DNA of 7,512 nucleotides, from contig CAMLNH010000130.1 in the NCBI GenBank assembly GCA_946481355.1, forward strand, positions 1 to 7,512, read 5' to 3'. The notes beneath the pieces were generated by a model, which saw only the letters and a program-made list of their open reading frames with translations, made no database searches and had not been told where the DNA came from. The DNA comes from an uncultured Curvibacter sp. (GTDB lineage: Bacteria > Pseudomonadota > Gammaproteobacteria > Burkholderiales > Burkholderiaceae). Positions 1-7,118 of the stretch are shown in pieces (positions within the stretch are counted from its first letter, which is position 1; each line of letters opens with the position of its first letter). Made by a program: the position numbers and the translations under genes.

Positions 1-1184
1 TGTCGATGAACATGCGCAACCTGCTGCGCAAGATGGGGCAGAAGAGCTTCCGCCCGGGCAATGCTGCGGCCATGTTCTTCCTCAACGCCACCAACCCCGA
101 GACCATCAAGCTCATGCGCTCGGCCATGGTCAACGTGGGCTTCAAGGCCCAGCGTCTGGCCAACCAGGTGCTGCGTGTGGCCGCGAACCGGCAGACGGCC
201 CGCCCGCCGGCCACGGTGGGCACCGCGCCGATCAAGGAACAGGTCATCCACTTCATCAACAAGAAAATGCCGGGCGGCCTGCCCAAGAAGACAGCCCGCG
301 CCCTGCTGGACATCGAAGACGCCGACTACGTCCCCATCATCCGCGATCCCAGGGCCACGACCTCGGAGACCGAGGCGGTGTTCTATTTCCCGGGCTGCGG
401 TTCGGAGCGCCTCTTCAGCCAGGTGGGTCTGGCCACGCAGGCCATGCTCTGGCACGCGGGCGTGCAGACCGTCTTGCCACCGGGTTATCTCTGCTGCGGC
501 TACCCGCAGCGCGGCAGCGGCCAGTTCGACAAGGCCGAGAAGATGATCACGGACAACCGTGTGCTCTTCCACCGCGTCGCCAACACCCTGAACTACCTGG
601 ACATCAAGACCGTGGTGGTCAGCTGCGGCACCTGCTACGACCAGCTGCAGGGCTACAAGTTCGAGGAGATCTTCCCGGGCTGCCGCATCATCGACATCCA
701 CGAGTTCCTGCTCGAGAAGGGTATCAAGCTCAGCGGGGCCCAGGGCGGCTACCTCTATCACGAGCCCTGCCACAACCCCATGAAGCTGGGCGACTCGATG
801 AAGACGGTGCGCACCCTGCTGGCCGGGGACTCGAAGGACAACGTGCTCAAGAGCGACCGTTGCTGCGGCGAGTCCGGCACCCTGGGCGTGACGCGGCCCG
901 ACGTGTCGACCCAGGTGCGCTTCCGCAAGGAAGAGGAAATCCGCAAGGGTGAGGTCGCGCTGCGCGAGGCCGGCTTGGTAGGCGCCAAGGACAACGTCAA
1001 GATCCTGACCAGCTGCCCGAGCTGCCTGCAGGGCCTGAACCGTTACGGCAACGATCTGCAGAACGGCCTGCTCGAGGCCGATTACATCGTGGTCGAGATG
1101 GCGCGCCAGATTCTCGGCGAAGACTGGATGCCCGAGTACGTGGCCGCGGCCAACGCCGGCGGCATCGAGCGCGTGCTCGTTTGA
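1..1184 (+). CDS. FAD/Fe-S oxidoreductase, DUF3683 / GlpC-like, C-terminal part (5' partial)
   Basis: This is the C-terminal end of a large oxidoreductase; the reading frame runs open to the left edge. The ATG at 6 is very likely an internal Met. From that Met (residue 1), two complete cysteine-rich CCG domains are visible. The first has C131 (FPGCG), C163-C164-G165 and C207-x2-C210. The second has C255 (HEPCH), C286-C287-G288 and C337-x2-C340. Such paired CCG domains occur in GlpC, heterodisulfide reductase subunits and glycolate oxidase Fe-S subunits, where they bind Fe-S clusters and pass electrons towards quinones. The stretch around residues 15-110 (FRPGNAA, KKMPGGLPKKTARALLDIED) resembles, from memory, the long betaproteobacterial fusion of an FAD-linked oxidase (lactate/glycolate dehydrogenase-like), ferredoxin-like 4Fe-4S and CCG modules. 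The FAD and ferredoxin parts lie outside the window, so the substrate cannot be judged. The gene stops 26 bases before the DUF971 gene, suggesting co-transcription. Confidence 0.85.
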   Translation, partial: SMNMRNLLRKMGQKSFRPGNAAAMFFLNATNPETIKLMRSAMVNVGFKAQRLANQVLRVAANRQTARPPATVGTAPIKEQVIHFINKKMPGGLPKKTARALLDIEDADYVPIIRDPRATTSETEAVFYFPGCGSERLFSQVGLATQAMLWHAGVQTVLPPGYLCCGYPQRGSGQFDKAEKMITDNRVLFHRVANTLNYLDIKTVVVSCGTCYDQLQGYKFEEIFPGCRIIDIHEFLLEKGIKLSGAQGGYLYHEPCHNPMKLGDSMKTVRTLLAGDSKDNVLKSDRCCGESGTLGVTRPDVSTQVRFRKEEEIRKGEVALREAGLVGAKDNVKILTSCPSCLQGLNRYGNDLQNGLLEADYIVVEMARQILGEDWMPEYVAAANAGGIERVLV

Positions 1185-1200
1185 TCAGAACCACAAGTAC

Positions 1201-1206
1201 GGAGAG
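1201..1206 (+). promoter_or_regulatory. Ribosome binding site deciding the DUF971 start
   Basis: GGAGAG lies four bases before the ATG at 1211. It favours that ATG over the in-frame TTG at 1181, which would overlap the upstream gene's stop codon and add ten residues with no SD. Confidence 0.7.
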
Positions 1207-1210
1207 ACCC

Positions 1211-1624
1211 ATGGCAGGTTTGCAAGCCGATACCCCGACACCGCAGGATCTCACGGTGCACAGCAAGTCGCGGGTGCTGGAGATCAGCTTTTCCGATGGC
1301 CAGACCTTCCGCATCCCCTTCGAGCTGATGCGTGTGTACTCGCCCTCGGCCGAGGTGCAGGGGCACGGCCCGGGTCAGGAAGTGCTGCAGACCGGCAAGC
1401 GCGAGGTCGGCCTCGCGGGCCTGGAGCCCGTGGGCAACTACGGGGTCAAGCCCACATTCTCTGACGGGCACGACAGTGGCATCTACACCTGGGACTATCT
1501 GTACCAGCTCGGCGCGCAGCAGGACCGCTTCTGGGCCGACTACGAGGCCCGCCTGCAGGCCGCCGGCGTGGACCGCGATGCGCCCATGCCCGACAAGGCC
1601 GGCCACGGCTGCGGCCACCACTGA
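1211..1624 (+). CDS. DUF971 (GBBH-like N-terminal domain) protein, 137 aa
   Basis: This is a stand-alone DUF971 protein, related to the N-terminal domain of gamma-butyrobetaine hydroxylase and to a domain attached to the plant Fe-S scaffold HCF101. Family hallmarks are [20 protein letters not shown] (residues 23-42), the [13 protein letters not shown] loop (44-56), and [20 protein letters not shown] (76-95) followed by DYLY. GBBH has a Cys-rich zinc site after the corresponding L-R segment; here that segment reads RVYSPSAEV with no cysteine. The only Cys is C134 in a His-rich tail (GHGCGHH). The molecular function of stand-alone DUF971 proteins is not established; a metal or Fe-S-related role is plausible from HCF101 and from the Fe-S oxidoreductase upstream. 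The ATG at 1211 is chosen for its SD. The gene ends eight bases before ubiE, so the two are probably one transcription unit. Confidence 0.88.
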   Translation: MAGLQADTPTPQDLTVHSKSRVLEISFSDGQTFRIPFELMRVYSPSAEVQGHGPGQEVLQTGKREVGLAGLEPVGNYGVKPTFSDGHDSGIYTWDYLYQLGAQQDRFWADYEARLQAAGVDRDAPMPDKAGHGCGHH

Positions 1625-1632
1625 GCACGACC

Positions 1633-2364
1633 ATGAGCCAGACGCATTTCGGTTTCGAGACGGTCGACGAGCGCGAAAAGGCGCGGCGCGTGCGCGGTGT
1701 GTTCGATTCGGTGGCGTCGAAGTACGACGTCATGAACGACCTGATGTCGGGCGGTCTGCACCGGCTCTGGAAGGCCTATACCGTGACGGTGGCCAATCTC
1801 AAAGAGGGCGACCGTGCGCTGGACATTGCCGGTGGCACGGGAGACCTGGCCCTGGCGTTTGCCAAGCAGGTCGGCAAGACCGGCCAGGTGGTGCATACCG
1901 ACATCAACGAGGCCATGCTGCGCGTGGGCCGCGACCGCCTGCTGGATGTGGGCGTGGTGCTGCCCACCGTGGTCTGCGATGCCGAAAGGCTGCCTTTCCC
2001 GGACGGTCATTTCAACCTCGTCAGCGTGGCTTTCGGTCTGCGCAACATGACCCACAAGGACCAGGCCCTGGCCGAGATGTGCCGGGTGCTCAAGCCCGGT
2101 GGCAAGTTGCTGGTGCTGGAGTTTTCCAGGGTGGCGCCGCCGCTGGAAAAGGTCTATGACTGGTATTCCTTCAAGGTGCTGCCGCAGCTGGGCAAGCTGG
2201 TGGCCGGCGACGCCGACAGCTACCGCTACCTGGCCGAGTCCATCCGCATGCATCCCGGGCAGGAAGAACTCAAGGCCATGATGCTCAAAGCCGGATTCGG
2301 CCATGTGGATTTTCACAACATGAGTGGCGGTGTGGTGGCGCTTCATGTTGGAATCAAGTGCTGA
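1633..2364 (+). CDS. ubiE: Bifunctional demethylmenaquinone / 2-methoxy-6-polyprenyl-1,4-benzoquinol C-methyltransferase
   Basis: UbiE is a SAM-dependent C-methyltransferase that methylates the polyprenyl benzoquinol ring in ubiquinone synthesis and, where menaquinone is made, converts demethylmenaquinol to menaquinol. Its 243 residues are close to the usual ~250. Visible motifs are [20 protein letters not shown] (24-43), the SAM-binding glycine motif DIAGGTG (64-70), an acidic D90 at the end of the second strand (VVHTD), [11 protein letters not shown] (117-127), AFGLRNM (133-139), [13 protein letters not shown] (153-165) and the C-terminal signature [11 protein letters not shown] (203-213). 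All catalytic-domain motifs look intact. No strong SD precedes the ATG; only a weak GAG overlaps the DUF971 stop, so translation is probably coupled to that gene. In enterobacteria ubiE is directly followed by ubiJ and ubiB; here a Tim44-like gene intervenes. Confidence 0.96.
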   Translation: MSQTHFGFETVDEREKARRVRGVFDSVASKYDVMNDLMSGGLHRLWKAYTVTVANLKEGDRALDIAGGTGDLALAFAKQVGKTGQVVHTDINEAMLRVGRDRLLDVGVVLPTVVCDAERLPFPDGHFNLVSVAFGLRNMTHKDQALAEMCRVLKPGGKLLVLEFSRVAPPLEKVYDWYSFKVLPQLGKLVAGDADSYRYLAESIRMHPGQEELKAMMLKAGFGHVDFHNMSGGVVALHVGIKC

Positions 2365-2416
2365 CACGCCTGTTTTACGTTACTTTCGGGGTGTGGCACG
2401 ACCGTCGGATTCTTTT

Positions 2417-2420
2417 GGAG
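2417..2420 (+). promoter_or_regulatory. Ribosome binding site deciding the Tim44-like start
   Basis: GGAG lies five bases before the ATG at 2426. This start gives a signal-peptide-like N-terminus, whereas the in-frame ATG at 2324 lies inside ubiE and would add 34 residues that do not fit. Confidence 0.7.
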
Positions 2421-2425
2421 CACGT

Positions 2426-3379
2426 ATGAAATTCCTGTCTATCGCCCTGTCGCTGGTGCTGGTCCTGAGTGCCGTGGACGCCGAGGCCAAGCGCCTGGGC
2501 GGTGGCAAGTCGATCGGCAAGCAATCGAACAATGTGACGCAGCGCGAAGCGGCGCCTCCGGCTGCCCCGACGCAGAACGCTGCGGCGGCCCCGGCCAAGC
2601 CCGCGGTGGCGCCTGCAGCGGCTCCCGCGGCCCGCAAGCCCTGGGGTGGCATGCTCGCCGGTCTGGCGGCCGGTCTGGGCCTGGCCTGGCTGGCCAGCTC
2701 CCTGGGGCTGGGCGAAGCCTTCGGCCAGTTCATCCTGATCGCCTTGGTCGTCATGCTGGCCATGCTGGCCTTCAGCTGGTTCATGCGCAGCCGACGCCCC
2801 GCGCCGGCTCGTAATGGGTATGCCTTCCAGGGCGCCGGTGCCGGGGATGTGGCCACGGCCAGTCCCGCCTACCGCCCCGAAAACGTGGGCAACGACGCCT
2901 CGGCCCGCCCGTGGGAGCGTTCCCAGACCGCCTTTGACGGCTCGGCGGGTCGTGGGGTGGTGATCGGTTCGGCGCTGGCCAGTGACTGGAGCGTGCCGGC
3001 CGGTTTTGACGCCGAGGGCTTCCTCAAGGCCGCCAAGAGCAACTTCATCCTGTTGCAGGCGGCGTGGGACCAGGCCGACATGGCCACCTTGCGCGCCATG
3101 ATGACCGACGAGATGCTGGACGAAATCAGCGCCCAGCTGGCCGAGCGCGAGCAGCATACCGGCGGTGCCCTCAATCTGACCGAGGTGCAGATGCTGCAGG
3201 CCCAGCTGCTGGGCATCGAGGAGCTCGGCGGCGAGTACATGGCCAGCGTGGAGTTCTCGGGCATGATCCGCGAGGATCGCCACGCCGGGCCCAGCCCCTT
3301 CCGCGAGGTCTGGAACATGACCAAGCCCAAGGATGGGCATCGCGGCTGGCTCGTGGCCGGAGTGCAGGCCCTGCAGTAA
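2426..3379 (+). CDS. Tim44-like domain membrane protein, 317 aa
   Basis: The protein begins with a signal-peptide-like stretch: K2, a hydrophobic core at residues 3-17, and a possible AEA cleavage site at 19-21. A low-complexity Ala/Pro linker follows (42-69). Then come a Gly-rich hydrophobic segment (about 75-95) and a strong membrane segment (about 98-119) ending in MRSRR. The C-terminal domain (about 195-315; GFDAEGFLKAAKSNFILLQA, DEMLDEISAQLAER, REVWNMTKP) matches the Tim44-like fold also found in mitochondrial Tim44 and ribosomal protein mL45. Bacterial members are inner-membrane-associated proteins of poorly defined role, proposed to bind lipids or membrane partners. It sits between ubiE and ubiJ, 61 bases after the former and 31 before the latter, so a supporting role near the ubiquinone machinery or merely shared transcription are both possible. 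A weak internal promoter in the 61-base gap cannot be excluded. Confidence 0.87.
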   Translation: MKFLSIALSLVLVLSAVDAEAKRLGGGKSIGKQSNNVTQREAAPPAAPTQNAAAAPAKPAVAPAAAPAARKPWGGMLAGLAAGLGLAWLASSLGLGEAFGQFILIALVVMLAMLAFSWFMRSRRPAPARNGYAFQGAGAGDVATASPAYRPENVGNDASARPWERSQTAFDGSAGRGVVIGSALASDWSVPAGFDAEGFLKAAKSNFILLQAAWDQADMATLRAMMTDEMLDEISAQLAEREQHTGGALNLTEVQMLQAQLLGIEELGGEYMASVEFSGMIREDRHAGPSPFREVWNMTKPKDGHRGWLVAGVQALQ

Positions 3380-3403
3380 ACGGCCTTCTTTCAATCAATA
3401 ATC

Positions 3404-3436
3404 GGGGACTATGGCAACACAGTCCCCTTTTTCTTT
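3404..3436 (+). terminator. Terminator-shaped hairpin spanning the ubiJ start codon
   Basis: GGGGACT (3404-3410) and AGTCCCC (3421-3427) form a perfect 7-bp inverted repeat with a 10-base loop. TTTTTCTTT follows directly (3428-3436), the shape of an intrinsic terminator. The ubiJ ATG (3411-3413) is in the loop and its only SD-like GGGGA (3404-3408) is in the stem. It may terminate or attenuate transcription after the Tim44-like gene, or occlude the ubiJ ribosome site. Structure is seen directly; function is inferred. Confidence 0.55.
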
Positions 3437-3947
3437 GCTGGAAGACGCTTTCCAGAAGCTGGTCATCACCGTGCAGCCACCTGCCTGGGCCGTGCAGGAG
3501 GTGCAGCGCCGCATCGTGCTGTTGCTCAACCATGTGCTGATGCAGGAAAAAGAGGCCATGGGTCGCCTGGCTCGCCAGAAGGGCCGGGTGGTGCTGTTCC
3601 AGTGGCGTGAGTTCGGCTTCAAGCTGCAGCTCACACCGGCCGGTCTGCTGGATCTGGCGGCCGCGGACACGCCTTCGGACCTGACCTTGGCCATCATTGA
3701 AAACTCTCCCGCCGCCCTGGTGCAGGCGGCACTGGCCGGCGACAAGCCGCCGGTGCGCATCGAAGGGGATGTGCAGCTGGCGGCCGAGGTCAACTGGCTG
3801 GTCGACCATGTGCGCTGGGATCTGGAGGAGGACCTGGCCCGCATCGTCGGCGATGCCCCGGCCCATGGTCTGGCCCAGGCGGTGCGCCGCGCTCTGGAAG
3901 TCCTGCGCGGCTGGTTGAAGAAGGCGGCGCCCGGAGCCGCCTCATGA
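3411..3947 (+). CDS. ubiJ: Ubiquinone biosynthesis accessory factor UbiJ (SCP2 domain)
   Basis: UbiJ is a small SCP2 (sterol carrier protein 2) lipid-binding protein. In Escherichia coli it is needed for aerobic ubiquinone synthesis, works with UbiK, and binds the hydrophobic intermediates of the soluble Ubi complex. Here it has 178 residues. The N-terminal helix region covers 1-40, an SCP2-like beta region is at about 58-127 ([50 protein letters not shown]), and a UbiJ-type C-terminal helical part is [20 protein letters not shown] (136-155). The ATG at 3411 is the only reasonable start, but its SD-like GGGGA is just two bases away and lies in a hairpin stem. The downstream TTG and CTG codons have no SD. 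The last four bases (ATGA) overlap the ubiB start, a common sign of translational coupling. Confidence 0.85.
   Translation: MATQSPFSLLEDAFQKLVITVQPPAWAVQEVQRRIVLLLNHVLMQEKEAMGRLARQKGRVVLFQWREFGFKLQLTPAGLLDLAAADTPSDLTLAIIENSPAALVQAALAGDKPPVRIEGDVQLAAEVNWLVDHVRWDLEEDLARIVGDAPAHGLAQAVRRALEVLRGWLKKAAPGAAS
3933..3936 (+). promoter_or_regulatory. Ribosome binding site of ubiB
   Basis: GGAG inside the ubiJ coding end, seven bases before the ATG at 3944. It supports the overlapping ATGA start of ubiB. Confidence 0.6.
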
Positions 3948-5512
3948 CCCGGCTGCTGCGCGGTGCCTATATCGTCTGGATCGTCCTGCGCTACGGCCTG
4001 GACGAGCTGGTGCTGACCAGCTTCCAGAAGCCCTGGCTGCGCGTGATCGCGCGCATCGTCTCGATCGGGCGCAATCTGAACGCGCCGCGCGGCCAGCGCC
4101 TGCGCGAGGCGCTGGAACGCCTGGGCCCCATCTTCGTGAAGTTCGGCCAGGTGCTGTCAACCCGGCGCGACCTGCTGCCGCCCGACATCGCCGATGAACT
4201 GGCCAAGCTGCAGGACCGTGTGCCACCCTTCAGTTCCGACATCGCCGTCGCCACCATCGAGCGAGCCTTCCGCAGACCGGTGGGGCAGATCTTCAGCGAA
4301 TTCGAGCGCGAACCCGTGGCCAGCGCCTCCATTGCCCAGGTGCACTTCGCCAAGCTGGTCGGGCGTGATGGCACCGAGCGTGAGGTGGCCGTCAAGGTGC
4401 TGCGCCCGGGCATGCTGCCCGTGATCGAGAAAGACCTGAGCCTGATGCGCATGATGGCGGGCTGGGTGGAGAACCTGTCGGCCGATGGCAAGCGCCTCAA
4501 GCCGCGTGAGGTGGTGGCCGAGTTCGACAAATACCTGCACGACGAGCTGGATCTCGTGCGTGAGGCCGCCAGCGCCGCCCAGCTGCGCCGCAACATGGCC
4601 GGGCTGGACCTGGTGCTCATTCCCGAGATGATCTGGGACTACTGCCAGAGCGAGGTCATCGTGATGGAGCGGATGAAGGGCATCCCGATCAGCCAGACAG
4701 CGCGCCTACGTGAAGCCGGGGTGGACATGAAAAAGCTGGCGCGCGACGGCGTCACCATCTTTTTCACCCAGGTCTTCCGTGACGGCTTCTTCCACGCCGA
4801 CATGCATCCGGGCAATATCTTCATCAGCACCGATCCGGCCACCTTCGGGCGCTACATCTCGCTGGACTTCGGCATCGTTGGCACGCTGACCGAGTACGAC
4901 AAGGAATACTTGGCACAGAACTTCACGGCCTTCTTCCGCCGCGACTACAAGCGTGTGGCCGAGCTGCACATCGAGTCGGGCTGGGTGCCGCCCCAGACCC
5001 GGGTGGACGAACTCGAAGCCGCCATCCGCGCCGTCTGCGAACCCTATTTCGACCGTCCGCTCAAGGAAATCTCTCTGGGCATGGTGCTGATGCGCCTGTT
5101 CCAGACCTCGCGCCGCTTCCATGTGGAGATCCAGCCCCAGCTCGTGCTGCTGCAGAAGACCTTGCTCAACATCGAGGGCCTGGGCCGCGAGCTCGACCCG
5201 GACCTGGACCTCTGGAGCACGGCCAAGCCCTTTCTGGAGAAGTGGATGGCCGACCAGATCGGCCCGCGCCGGCTCTGGGAGGAGCTCAAGAACCAGGCAC
5301 CGCGTTACGCCAAGCTGCTGCCCGAGCTGCCGCGCCTGCTACACGACTATCTGCAGCACGGGGCCCGGGGCCGCGACCGGCGCGAGCTGGAGGAGCTGCT
5401 GGCCGAGCAGCGCCGCACCAACCGCCTGCTGCAGGCCGTCATCTACGCCGGCATCGGTTTTGCTTTGGGTCTGACCGTCATGCAGCTCTGGCTGCGCGTG
5501 TCGCTCTGGTAG
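3944..5512 (+). CDS. ubiB: UbiB, ABC1/ADCK-family kinase-like ubiquinone biosynthesis protein
   Basis: UbiB belongs to the atypical protein-kinase-like family with mitochondrial Coq8/ADCK3. It is required for ubiquinone synthesis, shows ATPase rather than clear protein-kinase activity, and probably handles prenyl-lipid precursors at the inner membrane. The family's features are intact over 522 residues: the KxGQ motif K66-F-G-Q69 with following [16 protein letters not shown]; the nucleotide loop ASASIAQVH (126-134); the invariant lysine K151 (VAVKV); the catalytic-loop equivalent HADMHPGN (284-291, D286, N291); and the metal-binding D308-F-G. Two hydrophobic C-terminal segments near the end (about 495-518) match the membrane anchor of bacterial UbiB. 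Length is near the usual ~540. It starts within the ubiJ stop codon and is probably coupled to it. An 82-base gap separates it from the symporter gene. Confidence 0.96.
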   Translation: MTRLLRGAYIVWIVLRYGLDELVLTSFQKPWLRVIARIVSIGRNLNAPRGQRLREALERLGPIFVKFGQVLSTRRDLLPPDIADELAKLQDRVPPFSSDIAVATIERAFRRPVGQIFSEFEREPVASASIAQVHFAKLVGRDGTEREVAVKVLRPGMLPVIEKDLSLMRMMAGWVENLSADGKRLKPREVVAEFDKYLHDELDLVREAASAAQLRRNMAGLDLVLIPEMIWDYCQSEVIVMERMKGIPISQTARLREAGVDMKKLARDGVTIFFTQVFRDGFFHADMHPGNIFISTDPATFGRYISLDFGIVGTLTEYDKEYLAQNFTAFFRRDYKRVAELHIESGWVPPQTRVDELEAAIRAVCEPYFDRPLKEISLGMVLMRLFQTSRRFHVEIQPQLVLLQKTLLNIEGLGRELDPDLDLWSTAKPFLEKWMADQIGPRRLWEELKNQAPRYAKLLPELPRLLHDYLQHGARGRDRRELEELLAEQRRTNRLLQAVIYAGIGFALGLTVMQLWLRVSLW

Positions 5513-5523
5513 GCCGGAGCCCC

Positions 5524-5529
5524 TAGAAT
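5524..5529 (+). promoter_or_regulatory. Possible -10 box upstream of the symporter gene
   Basis: TAGAAT, one mismatch from TATAAT, lies 65 bases before the symporter start in the 82-base gap after ubiB. No convincing -35 is found at 16-18 bases upstream. An imperfect hairpin (CTGGTAGG at 5506-5513 with CCTA at 5522-5525 and CCAG at 5533-5536) followed by TTTTT overlaps it and might act as a weak end signal for the ubi transcript. Confidence 0.3.
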
Positions 5530-5583
5530 GCGCCAGTTTTTGCCCTTCCCCGACTGAGCTACCCCTGTTTCACCCTTACCGAC

Positions 5584-5587
5584 GGAG
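5584..5587 (+). promoter_or_regulatory. Ribosome binding site of the symporter gene
   Basis: GGAG lies seven bases before the ATG at 5595. A nearer ATG at 5591 is in another frame and opens only a shadow ORF. Confidence 0.65.
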
Positions 5588-5594
5588 TTGATGG

Positions 5595-7070
5595 ATGAAC
5601 ACACTGGTTACCCTGGTGCTGGCCTATATGGCGCTGACCATCGTCATCGGCCTGATCGCCGCGCGACGCGTGCACAACGCCAAGGACTATCTGGTCGCCA
5701 GCCGCAGCCTGCCGCTGTACATGTGCATCGCCACCGTGTTCGCGACCTGGTTCGGCGCCGAGACGGTGCTGGGTGTCTCGGCCGAATTCGTCATGGGGGG
5801 CGTCTCGGCCATCCCCGGCGATCCCTTCGGGGCCTCGATGGCGCTGATCCTGGCCGCGCTGCTGTTTGCCAAGCTCTTCTACCGCCTCAATCTGCTGACC
5901 ATCGGCGACTTCTATCGCAAGCGCTATGGGCGTGGCGTGGAGGTGCTGACCAGCGTGGCCGTGACCCTGTCCTACCTGGGCTGGACATCGGCGCAGATGA
6001 CGGCGCTGGGCCTGGTCATCCACGTGCTCTCGGGTGGCGGCATCCCGCTCAACTACGCCATCCTTGGCGGTACGGCCGTGGTGATGATCTACACCCTGTT
6101 CGGCGGCATGTGGGCCGTGGCCTTCACCGACCTCATGCAGTCCGTCGTGATCCTGGTAGGTCTCACGCTGGTGGCCTTTCTGGTCGGTGAGATGGCCGGT
6201 GGCATCGATGTGGTGATCCTGCACGCGGCCGAGAACGGGCGCCTGACCCTGATCCCGCCCGAGGCCGACGGCATGGCGCTGTGGGCCATGCTGGCCGCCT
6301 TCCTGACCGTGGCCTTCGGCTCGGTGCCGCAGCAGGACGTGTTCCAGCGCATGACCAGCGCCAAGGACGAGAAGACGGCTGTGCGCGGCACCGTGATCGG
6401 CGCTTCGGTCTACTTCATCTTCGCCGCCGTGCCCATCTTCATCGCCTACGCCGCCCTGGTGCTCGACCCCTCGCTGGCCCAGCTCTTCGGCGACGAGGAC
6501 GGTCGCGTGGTGCAGCGCATCCTGCCCGAGCTGGTGCTCAGCAAGATGCCGCTCTGGGCCCAGGTGCTGTTCTTCGGGGCGCTGCTCTCGGCCATCCTGT
6601 CCACGGCCAGCGGCACCTTGCTGGCGCCCACGGCCACTTTCACCGAGAACGTGCTCAAGCCCTTCGCGCCCAAGATGAGCGACCGCCAGTTCCTGCTGCT
6701 GCTGCGCGTGGTGCTGGTCAGCTTCACGCTGGGGGCCCTGCTGTTTGCCCTGAATTCACGCTCCACCATGTACGACATGGTGCAGAACGCCTACAAGGTG
6801 ACCCTGGTCGCGGCTTTCGTGCCGCTGGTGGCCGGTGCCTACTGGAAGCGCGCCAGCACCCAGGGGGCCTTCCTGTCCATCGTGCTGGGCCTGCTGTTCT
6901 GGATCGGTGCCGAGCTCACCCTCGGGGACAGCGAGTTCCCGCCCCAGCTGGTGGGCTTTCTGGCGGCCATCGTCGGCATGCTGATCGGCTCCCTGGCGCC
7001 CCAGATCGTCCAGCCCCAGGGCCAGTCCATCGCCCAGGCCCTGCGCGTCGAGGGACACCACAAGTTCTGA
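5595..7070 (+). CDS. Sodium:solute symporter (SSS family), 491 aa
   Basis: An inner-membrane Na+-coupled transporter of the SSS family (TC 2.A.21, with PutP and vSGLT). About thirteen hydrophobic segments are visible, starting at 3-22, 41-60, 79-96, 117-144 and 155-172. The family signature is GGMWAVAFTDLMQSVVILVG (170-189). In the segment corresponding to PutP TM8, LLSAILSTASGTL (330-342) carries S336-T337, which by motif alignment from memory match the Na+-site residues S340-T341 of E. coli PutP. ATWFGAETVLG (50-60) fits the unwound TM1 region. The charged loop DFYRKRYG (105-112) is also typical. The substrate cannot be inferred: no neighbouring catabolic gene points to one. It has its own SD and an 82-base leader, so it may be transcribed separately from ubiB. 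An inverted repeat follows in the gap after the stop. Confidence 0.9.
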   Translation: MNTLVTLVLAYMALTIVIGLIAARRVHNAKDYLVASRSLPLYMCIATVFATWFGAETVLGVSAEFVMGGVSAIPGDPFGASMALILAALLFAKLFYRLNLLTIGDFYRKRYGRGVEVLTSVAVTLSYLGWTSAQMTALGLVIHVLSGGGIPLNYAILGGTAVVMIYTLFGGMWAVAFTDLMQSVVILVGLTLVAFLVGEMAGGIDVVILHAAENGRLTLIPPEADGMALWAMLAAFLTVAFGSVPQQDVFQRMTSAKDEKTAVRGTVIGASVYFIFAAVPIFIAYAALVLDPSLAQLFGDEDGRVVQRILPELVLSKMPLWAQVLFFGALLSAILSTASGTLLAPTATFTENVLKPFAPKMSDRQFLLLLRVVLVSFTLGALLFALNSRSTMYDMVQNAYKVTLVAAFVPLVAGAYWKRASTQGAFLSIVLGLLFWIGAELTLGDSEFPPQLVGFLAAIVGMLIGSLAPQIVQPQGQSIAQALRVEGHHKF

Positions 7071-7090
7071 GGATGGCGGGCGGAGGGAGT

Positions 7091-7118
7091 GGCGGGGCTT
7101 GCAAACAGGGCCCCCGCC
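7091..7118. repeat. Inverted repeat abutting the fmdB -10 box
   Basis: GGCGGGG (7091-7097) and CCCCGCC (7112-7118) form a perfect 7-bp stem with a 14-base loop. The right arm ends one base before TATAAT. No T tract follows directly, so it is not a classical intrinsic terminator. It may be an operator, a partial terminator for the symporter gene, or chance in GC-rich DNA. Confidence 0.45.

Noticed and set aside
1181..1210. TTG start for the DUF971 protein
   Set aside because: It overlaps the upstream stop and lacks an SD, while ATG 1211 has GGAGAG at proper distance.
1332..2159. Same-strand ORF (275 aa) bridging the DUF971 gene and ubiE
   Set aside because: It is an alternative frame with Arg/Pro/Ala-rich translation and no family motifs, and it overlaps two real genes.
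1540..2367. Antisense ORF (275 aa) across ubiE
   Set aside because: It is opposite a clear ubiE with intact motifs; its His-rich composition reflects the reverse complement of GC-rich coding sequence.
2324..2425. Extended N-terminus for the Tim44-like protein, starting inside ubiE
   Set aside because: The ATG at 2426 has a good SD and gives a signal-peptide-like N-terminus; the extension does not.
2365..2425. Possible promoter in the ubiE to Tim44-like gap
   Set aside because: TTTACG-like and short palindromic (CGACCGTCG) sequences are present, but no -35/-10 pair with sound spacing could be made.
2375..3394. Long antisense ORF (339 aa) covering the Tim44-like gene
   Set aside because: It mirrors a well-supported + strand gene, is low in complexity with many His/Gln/Gly/Arg, has no recognisable domain, and is expected as a shadow in high-GC DNA.
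3391..3402. AATAAT as a possible -10 box before ubiJ
   Set aside because: No matching -35 is found, and the AT-richness is as well explained by the A-rich flank of the adjacent terminator-like hairpin.
4319..4345. Ala-to-Ser change in the nucleotide loop of UbiB (ASASIAQVH rather than AAAS-G-QVH)
   Set aside because: As I recall, E. coli UbiB also has SASIAQVH, so this is the normal bacterial form.
5559..6224. Antisense ORF (221 aa) across the symporter start
   Set aside because: His/Gln/Gly-rich shadow of membrane-protein codons; no domain and no support for a start.
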